DNA of 64,000 nucleotides, taken from NCBI RefSeq assembly GCF_018729455.1, contig NZ_JAHHZF010000002.1:327482-391481 (forward strand), given 5' to 3'. Origin of the DNA: Prosthecodimorpha staleyi (GTDB taxonomy: Bacteria; Pseudomonadota; Alphaproteobacteria; Rhizobiales; Ancalomicrobiaceae). Of the stretch, positions 53,082 to 59,641 are shown in pieces. A program made the position numbers and the translations under genes. Numbering within the stretch: the stretch's first letter is position 1; each line of letters opens with the position of its first letter. The notes beneath the pieces are model-generated. The model saw only the letters and a program-made list of their open reading frames with translations, was not told where the DNA came from and did no database searches.

Positions 53082-53771
53082 ATGTCTCGAGCGGATACCG
53101 AGTTCGCATCGATCGGCAACGAAGCGAAGGCGGCCTTGCAGTCGGCTCTGACGTTGCGCAACTACGGCAACAACGAATTCATATATTTGCAGGAAGACGA
53201 CGCCGAGCAGCTGTACTTCGTACGCGCCGGCCATGTCCGCCTGTCGCAGCTCCTGGAAGACGGCTCTGCGATCCTGTTCGCCATCCTGCCGCCGGGGGAA
53301 GCCTTCGGCGAATTGGGCGTCTTCGAACGCGGCCTGCACTGCGACATGGCGACCGCGGTCGGCAGTGCGACGGTGGCGAGCGTTTCGGCACGCACATTTC
53401 GCAGCCTCGGCCAGCGCCATCCGGAGCTCGATCAGGCCCTCGCGCGCCTCGTGGCGCGTCGCTACCGCTCCTATATCGAACTGACCCGCAATCTCAGCCT
53501 GCGCAGCCTGTCGGCGCGGCTCGCCCAGGCGGTGCTGCGGCTCGCCGACGGGCTGGGCACGCGAATGCCCTACAAGGGTCGGGACTGCGCCTGCATCGGC
53601 TCAGTCGTCAACCAGACCGATCTCGGCCTGATGGCGCGCGGTGCCCGCGGCAACGTCAATCGCGCGTTGAAGAGCTGGGAGCGGTCCGGCTGGATCGTCA
53701 CCCAGAACCGTTCCATCATCATCGTCGATCGCAACAAGCTGGAACTGCTTGCCCTGCAGGAGGACGAATGA
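53082..53771 (+). CDS. Crp/Fnr-family regulator in the T3SS cluster
   Basis: 229 residues. The N-terminal cyclic-nucleotide-binding-like barrel contains NNEFIYLQEDDAEQLYFVRA and ILPPGEAFGELGVFERG. A dimer helix and a winged helix-turn-helix follow (VVNQTDLGLMARGARGNVNR, ALKSWERSGWI). There is no N-terminal cysteine cluster, so it is not an oxygen-sensing Fnr. In the recognition helix, Arg residues align with CRP Arg180 and Arg185, while Glu181 is replaced by Gly. Its stop overlaps the YscE-like gene in ATGA, coupling it to needle assembly. It is a likely local activator or repressor of the T3SS, acting at the CRP-like palindromes (inference). Confidence 0.88.
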   Translation: MSRADTEFASIGNEAKAALQSALTLRNYGNNEFIYLQEDDAEQLYFVRAGHVRLSQLLEDGSAILFAILPPGEAFGELGVFERGLHCDMATAVGSATVASVSARTFRSLGQRHPELDQALARLVARRYRSYIELTRNLSLRSLSARLAQAVLRLADGLGTRMPYKGRDCACIGSVVNQTDLGLMARGARGNVNRALKSWERSGWIVTQNRSIIIVDRNKLELLALQEDE

Positions 53772-54025
53772 GCCCGACCCACCAGCCCGCACAGGCCGTT
53801 CTCCCCGATCTCCCGTTCGGCATGACGGAGATCGAGGAACGGTTGCGCGGCCCGGAAGCCTCGGCGTTCCGAGAGGAACTCCTGGAACTGCTCGACCGCG
53901 CGGCGATGGCGGTCGAGGAAGATCTGTCGGCGGGACTTCCTCCCGCCGACTACACCCGTGCCACGTCTCTTTCCCGTGCGCTTGCGGCGGCAAAAGAGAT
54001 CGTGTTAGCTTTTCCTTCAACTTGA
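53768..54025 (+). CDS. T3SS needle chaperone, YscE/SsaE-like
   Basis: 85 residues, acidic and helical. The core TEIEERLRGPEASAFREELL, then VEEDLSAGLPPADYTRATSL and ALAAAKEIVLAF, follows the EscE/YscE/SsaE pattern: a starting ExxLR, a central L-x-x-G-x-x-P-x-x-Y turn and a final Ala-rich helix. YscE binds the needle subunit, with YscG, to prevent premature polymerisation. It lies 21 nt before the needle gene, which strongly supports the assignment. Confidence 0.8.
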   Translation: MSPTHQPAQAVLPDLPFGMTEIEERLRGPEASAFREELLELLDRAAMAVEEDLSAGLPPADYTRATSLSRALAAAKEIVLAFPST

Positions 54026-54046
54026 CCTCTCGGGGAGGGGAACCTC

Positions 54047-54364
54047 ATGACGCAGACCACAGGCTCGGCCCTCTGGGTCGACACGCTCACCAACGGCGGC
54101 AACAACGGCGCGCAGTGGATCAGCGACTATGTGAACCGCGACGGCTTCGACCTGGTCTGGCGCCAGCGCTATCTGTCCGAACAGATGACCAAGATCGAGG
54201 ACGACATTCGCGCCATCGAGCAGAACGCGAACCTCTCGGACACCGAGAAGATGTTCTCCATGCAGATGGCCATGAACACCTGGTCGGCGATCTCGAACCT
54301 GCGCACCAATGTGCTCAAGAGCGTCTCCGATACGCTGAAGTCGATCGCCCGCAACGTCGCGTGA
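54047..54364 (+). CDS. sctF: T3SS needle subunit SctF
   Basis: 105 residues, slightly longer than the usual ~80. Two helices are separated by a short turn. The C-terminal part, MNTWSAISNLRTNVLKSVSD and TLKSIARNVA, aligns in pattern with the YscF ending (INKWSxIYNINSTIVRSMKD...), including the conserved Trp-Ser and the hydrophobic C-terminal helix. There is no cysteine and no signal peptide. GGGGAGGGGAACC provides a very strong ribosome site, as expected for an abundant polymer subunit. A terminator hairpin follows. Confidence 0.87.
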   Translation: MTQTTGSALWVDTLTNGGNNGAQWISDYVNRDGFDLVWRQRYLSEQMTKIEDDIRAIEQNANLSDTEKMFSMQMAMNTWSAISNLRTNVLKSVSDTLKSIARNVA

Positions 54365-54442
54365 CGCTGTTGCCGGGGCCGTCACTCGACCGGCACATCA
54401 TGCCGGTTCTCAAGTGATTGCGTCGACTGTCATGAGAATGTC

Positions 54443-54469
54443 AGGCCCGTCGGCAGTGCCGGCGGGCCT
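54443..54469 (+). terminator. Terminator after sctF
   Basis: AGGCCCGTCGGC pairs with GCCGGCGGGCCT (12 bp with one G-T pair, 3-nt loop), followed by TTGTTCT. It separates the regulator-needle transcript from the sctW unit. Confidence 0.75.
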
Positions 54470-54518
54470 TGTTCTGTGCGGGAACCTATCGGTGGGCTGA
54501 CAGCCGGCGATCCGGCAC

Positions 54519-54534
54519 TGTGACGTGCGTCACA
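54519..54534. promoter_or_regulatory. CRP-like site TGTGA-N6-TCACA upstream of sctW
   Basis: TGTGACGTGCGTCACA: an exact match to the CRP half-sites with an extended perfect palindrome (TGTGACG/CGTCACA). It is centred about 72 nt before the sctW start, just after the sctF terminator, which is ideal for control of the sctW unit. Confidence 0.68.
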
Positions 54535-54598
54535 CTGCACTTGCCTGATCTGGCTATTTTGACCCGAACACCCGTCCGAGACAGCGGAGAAGGTTCTG

Positions 54599-55849
54599 GT
54601 GGCCGGTCCCCTCGAATCCATCAGACAGACGATCGCCACCGAGAACGTGATCTCGCCGGTCGGCGTCGAAGTCATGCGCGAGGTGCGCGGAGAGTATCGC
54701 GGCGAACGGGTCGCGACCACCGACGAGGCCTCCAAGCTTTCCGACGCCGCCGAGGAGATCGGCATGTCGGTGGCCCATCGCGCCGACAAGAAGTCGCTCG
54801 GCCAGCGCGAAGTCCGGCAGGGGCGCGGCGCCAATCTGGAGGCCCTCGCGCGCATCGCCGACTATTACGACAAACTGCCCAACATGCCGCGCGAGGACGC
54901 GCTCAAGGCCCTGATCGACCAGTTGCAGACCTTCGAGGATCTCCTGGGCGAGGCCGGCGGCGGAGGCGGAGGGTCGGTTTCCAAAGAGGACATCCTCGCC
55001 GCGCTGCAGAAGTTCGACGGCGACGTGACGCACCAGTACGCCGCCCTCGACATGGCGCTGGAATATTTCGGCACCACCGATGTCGGCGAATCCTTCATGG
55101 CACTCCTGGAGGAGGCGCGCGGCGATTTCGAGCGCGGCGATCTCGGCCGAGACGTGCGCGCCGGCTTCGCGGCCGCCGAAATCGCCGAACGCGAGGCGGC
55201 GACGCTGGAGACGGATCCCGGCAAGGTGCGCGACACCTACCGCCAGATGCTGCGCGAATCCGGCAATATGGGCCAGTTGTTCGACCAGATCGCCAAGTTC
55301 GACATCTCGAAGAAGTTTGCCGAGATTTGCGAGGTCTTCCGGGAGATTGCGGGCCGCGACATGAACATGACCGGCCCGTCCTCGGATCCGACCTTCCTGC
55401 ACGGCCTGCTGACCGAAATCTCCAAGCTCAAGAAGCTGCAGACGGTGTTCGAGTCGAGTCGAGAACTGGTCGACAAGACCGAACGCATGTTGCCGGCCGC
55501 AGGCCGCGGCATCGGCTCGCCCGAGGAAACCACCAGCAAGCTTCTGAATTTCGCGGCGAAGATGGCGACCAGCCTGACCGACGCGCGGGGGTTGCTCGGC
55601 AGCTACGAAAAGGCCGGCCCGCAGACGCAGGTCGTTTTCGCCAACGGGCTGAAGCTCCTGCACGCCCAGTTGCCGGACGACCTCATGCCGTCGATGCAGG
55701 CACGGCTTCAGCAGGTCAGCACCTTGGGGACCCTTCTCAACAATCTCGTCGCGGAAGAGGAAGCCGCCTACGAGGAGGAGATGGAAGAGAAGGATCGGGA
55801 CAAGGATGTCCGCGACAAGCGCAAGCGTGACCAGGAGCGCAGCAACTGA
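54599..55849 (+). CDS. sctW: T3SS gatekeeper SctW (YopN/HrpJ-TyeA type)
   Basis: 416 residues from a GTG (GCGGAGAAGG upstream). The N terminus is hydrophilic and probably exported. The central HrpJ/YopN helical domain (about 60-330) contains LARIADYYDKLPNMPREDAL and LAALQKFDGDVTHQYAALDM. The length would allow a fused TyeA-like C-terminal part; the last ~35 residues are a highly charged tail (EEAAYEEEMEEKDRDKD). It controls the switch from translocator to effector export. It overlaps the next gene, its probable chaperone. Confidence 0.87.
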   Translation: MAGPLESIRQTIATENVISPVGVEVMREVRGEYRGERVATTDEASKLSDAAEEIGMSVAHRADKKSLGQREVRQGRGANLEALARIADYYDKLPNMPREDALKALIDQLQTFEDLLGEAGGGGGGSVSKEDILAALQKFDGDVTHQYAALDMALEYFGTTDVGESFMALLEEARGDFERGDLGRDVRAGFAAAEIAEREAATLETDPGKVRDTYRQMLRESGNMGQLFDQIAKFDISKKFAEICEVFREIAGRDMNMTGPSSDPTFLHGLLTEISKLKKLQTVFESSRELVDKTERMLPAAGRGIGSPEETTSKLLNFAAKMATSLTDARGLLGSYEKAGPQTQVVFANGLKLLHAQLPDDLMPSMQARLQQVSTLGTLLNNLVAEEEAAYEEEMEEKDRDKDVRDKRKRDQERSN

Positions 55850-56226
55850 TGGCCAGCCTTTCCAGCGCAGCCCTCGTCACGGTCGAAACCTTCGCGGGCG
55901 CCATGGGCTTGCCGGCGCGGGCCTCCCCCGACGGCAGCTACGCCTTTCGTTTCGCCCGATCCGGCACCTTGTCGATCACGCCCGCCTCGGACGACCGGGT
56001 GGTCATGAGCCTTGCCTGGATGCCCGAGCGCCGCGACGCCTCCGGCCCCCGGCAGTTGCTGGCAGCCGCATCGCACGATCCGGCGACCGGACGGTATCTT
56101 CATACCGGGATGGCCCCCGACGGCAGCTTCGTGGTGGCCGTCAACCTCGATCAGCGCCACCTCGACCTTCCGACACTCGACCAATGGCTGCGCCGCCTGC
56201 TCGATCTGCGCAGCGCCTTCGGCTGA
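55849..56226 (+). CDS. Class I chaperone-like protein for SctW
   Basis: 125 residues, alpha/beta, small and neutral to acidic: a helix at the start (VTVETFAGAMGLPARASPDG), strands (YAFRFARSGTLSITP, VVMSLAWMPER, GSFVVAVNLDQRHLDL) and a C-terminal helix (LDQWLRRLLDLRSAF). This order is that of CesT/SycN/YscB-type chaperones. It starts within the stop region of sctW, matching the YopN-SycN/YscB arrangement. The family call is from predicted fold and context. Confidence 0.72.
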   Translation: MASLSSAALVTVETFAGAMGLPARASPDGSYAFRFARSGTLSITPASDDRVVMSLAWMPERRDASGPRQLLAAASHDPATGRYLHTGMAPDGSFVVAVNLDQRHLDLPTLDQWLRRLLDLRSAFG

Positions 56227-56326
56227 TGGTTTCTTTCGCCAATTCAATGTCTTGATGGACCACCCCCGGAGGTTTGACGTGCTCCTGGCCCTGCCGTGCT
56301 GCCGCCGATTGCGCGACCGTGTGTCG

Positions 56327-56347
56327 TTCGGGCAATGGCTGCCCGAA
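56327..56347 (+). terminator. Hairpin after the sctW-chaperone unit
   Basis: TTCGGGCA and TGCCCGAA form a perfect 8-bp stem with a 5-nt loop. There is no T-run. It lies between the chaperone gene and the secretin gene, so the secretin may have its own promoter in 56348-56435. Confidence 0.5.
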
Positions 56348-56435
56348 ATCTAGTATGCAATCCGTAGCCTGCCGTAGAAGGGCAGGTGCGATCTGTTAGT
56401 ATCGAATATGTGAATCGGGGTGAGGCCTGGACCGA

Positions 56436-59030
56436 ATGTCGGGATGGGGTGTGGAATTGAGGCGCGCCGGACCGATTCGGGTCCCGACCGAGGGGGTCGG
56501 GGACGGCACGGCTCGGACCGATACGGCATTCGCTCCCGAGCGGGAGGAATCCGGCCGATCTGTTGCGTCTCCTGCAGCCAACCGGCCTGCGGGAGGCCGC
56601 CTTCGATCCCTGTTGTCGCGGCTTGCCGGATTGACGGGCGGATGGAGCCGCGCTGCGGGCCGGCCTTCGGCGGCGTCCTGGGGCCTTCTCGCCGTCGTCG
56701 CGCTGGCGCTGCCCGGCTGTTCCAGCATTCGCGGCGATGCGTGCGCGGTCGGGCATACCGAGGGCGTCGAACGGGTCGACGACGGCGCCTGCAACGGCGG
56801 CTTCCTGTCCGCCCTCAATCAGCGCACGACGCTCTTCGGCGGCGACGACAACCCGAAACTCTATACGGGCGAAGCCGCCCGGCGCGGACCGATCGTCGAC
56901 ACCAGCGTGGTCAATGCCCGGCGCAGCGACAAGTATCGCCCGATCGTCGGCTATATGGGCAGCGTCCGGGTCGAACTGGCGGCAGCCCAATCGGATGCCG
57001 GTATCCAGAACGACCTGCTCGATCTGCGCAAGGCCGGCTCCAACCTGCAGAATCCGGACGACCGCGTAACGGTGTCCTTCGAGAATGCGACGCTCGACTT
57101 CTTCCTGAAGCAGATGCTGGGCGGCGCGCTCGGTGTCAACTATGTGGCGCCGCAAGGCCTCGGCGGCAGCGTCACCTTCAGGACCGAGCAGCCCGTGCCC
57201 AAGGCGCAGGTGCTGCAGATCGTGCGCGACATCCTGGCCCGCGACGGCTTCGTCATGCGTCTCTCCAACGGCGTGTTCCAGATCGGCCGCGGCGACCAGA
57301 TGGCGGCTTTCGAAGCCTCTACCGCAGCCAGCCGGATCGGCGATACGACCACCCGCGTCGTCCGGCTGCGTCGCGGCTCGGCGCCGGAATATGTCCAGTT
57401 TATCCGCCCGCTGCTGCCCGACTACGTGCAGATCGAGGCGACCAGTTCGCCCGATTCCCTGTTGCTGCGCGGTCCGTCCCAGGATCTGCAGAAGCTGGAG
57501 GAGTTGATCGGCACGCTCGGCGCCAACGGCCTCGGCGACGACCGGGTCGCCATCATCCAGTTGCGCCAGTCCGCCCCCGAGGTGGTGGCCGCCAAGCTGA
57601 TCGAATTCTATCGCACCCGCACCACCAGCCAGGTCGATCAGGTCACGATCGTGCCGCTGGAGAACCAGCAGTCGCTGCTGGTCGGCACCCGCGATGCCCG
57701 CCTGATGGAAGGTGTGCGCCGTCTGATCGCCGAACTCGATCGCGACCTTTCGGACGAAGTCAGTCTTCGCATCATCCCGCTCGAATATCTCTCCGCCGAT
57801 CAGGTGGCGCAGCAGCTGATCGCCATCCTGGCCGGCAGCGGCCAGGGCGGCAATCGGCAGGGCTCCAAGGTTCAGGACGGTTCGAACCGCGGCGGCGGTG
57901 GGCAGGGCCAGGGGTCCGCTGCGGCCGCCATGGCGCCGCGCGTCCAGCAGTCGACGCCGGAATTCGACGAAGACGGCAACAACGTCACGGCACCCGGCTT
58001 CGCCATGGGCGGGGGTGGCGGGGGCGGCGGCAGCCGACGCGGCAACGGCTTCGACCAGCCCGATTCCAACGGCGGCAACGGCGGTGGCGGCAATGCCGCC
58101 GGCCGGCCTGGGACCGGTCAGGGCAGCGTGGTCGTCGGCGGCACGGAAGCCATCCGCATCGCGGCCGACACGCGCAACAACACGCTTCTGATCAACTCGA
58201 ACTACACCATGTTCAAACGCGTCAAGGAGGTCGTCCGTGCCCTCGACGTGCCGCAGGCCCAGGTGGTGATCGAGGCGACCGTTCTGGAAGTGACCATCAA
58301 CGACCAGCTGCAATACGGCGTTCAGTGGTTCCTGCAGGCGGCGGGCATCAACATCCGCGCCTCCGCGGACCCGACCGCCCGCGATCCGGGCGGCTCCGGC
58401 GGCGTCGCGACCGCGACGGCGACCATCGGGCAATCCGATATCGGCGTGGTGATGACCGCCCTGCAGGGCGTGACCAACGTCAAGGTTCTGTCCTCGCCCT
58501 ACCTGACGGTCGTCGACGGTTCTTCGGCCCGGCTGCAGATCGGCGACCAGATCCCGTTTGCGACGCGGACGCAGCAGTCGAACAATGTCGGCAACGTCAC
58601 GGTCACCCAGCAGATCGAGGTCAAGGATACCGGCATCATCCTGGAGGTGACCCCGAAGGTCCGCTCCAACAACGGCGTGCTGTTGGCGATCAATCAATCG
58701 GTTTCGAAACCGCAGGATACGACCCTCAACGGCAACGTCACCCCGGTCATCTCGAACCGCCAGATGAAGTCGGACATCCTGGTCCAATCCGGTCATACTG
58801 CGCTGCTCGGTGGCCTGATCCAGGAACGGCACGACAAGACCGAGTCCGGTGTCCCGGTTTTGAAAAACGTTCCTTATTTGGGCGAGCTGTTCAAGCAGAC
58901 GTCCGACACCGTCGGCCGCGTCGAGATGCTGGTGATGATCACGCCGCGCGTGGTGCGCCGGACATCCGAAATCGACAACATCACGCGCATGCTTCACAAG
59001 ACTCTCTATCCGAAGAACATGCCGCGCTGA
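56436..59030 (+). CDS. sctC: Outer-membrane secretin of the T3SS, GspD-like lipoprotein
   Basis: 864 residues from the ATG at 56436, but the lipobox (VVALALPGC, Cys95) lies far inside; an internal TTG such as 56613 would give a normal ~36-residue signal, so the start is uncertain. Domains in order: N0 (VTVSFENATLDFFLKQMLGG), N1 (TTRVVRLRRGSAPEYVQFIR), N2 (VAIIQLRQSAPEVVAAKLIE), N3 (LRIIPLEYLSADQVAQQLIA) with a ~110-residue Gly/Asn-rich insert, then the secretin barrel with LLGGLIQERHDKTESGVPVL and KNVPYLGELFKQ. The N0-N1-N2-N3 layout and the VPVLKNVPYLGELF signature are those of type II secretins (GspD). As the only secretin in the cluster it should be the T3SS outer ring. Confidence 0.87.
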   Translation: MSGWGVELRRAGPIRVPTEGVGDGTARTDTAFAPEREESGRSVASPAANRPAGGRLRSLLSRLAGLTGGWSRAAGRPSAASWGLLAVVALALPGCSSIRGDACAVGHTEGVERVDDGACNGGFLSALNQRTTLFGGDDNPKLYTGEAARRGPIVDTSVVNARRSDKYRPIVGYMGSVRVELAAAQSDAGIQNDLLDLRKAGSNLQNPDDRVTVSFENATLDFFLKQMLGGALGVNYVAPQGLGGSVTFRTEQPVPKAQVLQIVRDILARDGFVMRLSNGVFQIGRGDQMAAFEASTAASRIGDTTTRVVRLRRGSAPEYVQFIRPLLPDYVQIEATSSPDSLLLRGPSQDLQKLEELIGTLGANGLGDDRVAIIQLRQSAPEVVAAKLIEFYRTRTTSQVDQVTIVPLENQQSLLVGTRDARLMEGVRRLIAELDRDLSDEVSLRIIPLEYLSADQVAQQLIAILAGSGQGGNRQGSKVQDGSNRGGGGQGQGSAAAAMAPRVQQSTPEFDEDGNNVTAPGFAMGGGGGGGGSRRGNGFDQPDSNGGNGGGGNAAGRPGTGQGSVVVGGTEAIRIAADTRNNTLLINSNYTMFKRVKEVVRALDVPQAQVVIEATVLEVTINDQLQYGVQWFLQAAGINIRASADPTARDPGGSGGVATATATIGQSDIGVVMTALQGVTNVKVLSSPYLTVVDGSSARLQIGDQIPFATRTQQSNNVGNVTVTQQIEVKDTGIILEVTPKVRSNNGVLLAINQSVSKPQDTTLNGNVTPVISNRQMKSDILVQSGHTALLGGLIQERHDKTESGVPVLKNVPYLGELFKQTSDTVGRVEMLVMITPRVVRRTSEIDNITRMLHKTLYPKNMPR

Positions 59031-59062
59031 CGCAAGCGCGGCCCGCCGAGCGGAGGCCCGAG

Positions 59063-59494
59063 ATGCGTCGCTCCGTGTTGGATGGCTCCGTGTCCGATGG
59101 CTCCGTGCCCAATGATCGACCGACCGATCCCATGGGGTCTTGGCGGCCAACAGCCCGGTGCCTCGCCACCGCGGCCTTGTTGCTGTCGGTCGGCGCTGTC
59201 TCTGTCCGTGCGGACGAGGCCGAGGCCGCAATGGATGCATATGTGCAGTGCCTCGATCAGCGCTATGCGGCGCTCGTAAAGACCAGTTGCGAGCCGGCTA
59301 CGGTGCTGGTCACCGCCATGGTCACGGGTTGCAACGGTTTGCCGCAACGCCGTCTCGAACAAGCAATCCTACCATTCCATCGCTTCTTCGAAGAGATGAA
59401 GATCACCATGATGGGCATCCGCGCCGCGCAGAGTGACCGCCTCCTGACGCGCGTGATCGAGTATCGGGCGGCCAATCCCTGCATGTCGCGCTGA
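59063..59494 (+). CDS. Small secreted protein after the secretin, pilotin candidate
   Basis: 143 residues from the ATG at 59063 (CGGAGGCCC upstream). A hydrophilic N terminus precedes a signal-like segment (LATAALLLSVGAVSVRADEA). The ~93-residue mature part is helical, with four cysteines (VQCLDQ, TSCEPA, TGCNGL, NPCMSR). It follows the secretin gene by 32 nt. Secretins often need a small periplasmic or lipidated pilotin encoded nearby; this is a candidate, though it has no lipobox. A later ATG (MGSWRPTARC) is an alternative start. Confidence 0.65.
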   Translation: MRRSVLDGSVSDGSVPNDRPTDPMGSWRPTARCLATAALLLSVGAVSVRADEAEAAMDAYVQCLDQRYAALVKTSCEPATVLVTAMVTGCNGLPQRRLEQAILPFHRFFEEMKITMMGIRAAQSDRLLTRVIEYRAANPCMSR

Positions 59495-59641
59495 CCGCCG
59501 TCCCGGACCGCACCCGGCATGGCAGGCCGGCGCCGGAGGCGATTCACCGGGGCTTCGGCACCATCAGACTGGCGGCGGGACGGAGACAAGAACCAAGCTC
59601 GGCAATGCCGCCACACGGTCCGCGGAATGCGGCCCCCTCAC

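Noticed and set aside
56320..56335. TGTGTCGTTCGGGCAA as a CRP-like site ahead of the secretin
   Set aside because: Only the left half resembles the motif, and the right part is better explained by the hairpin at 56327-56347.
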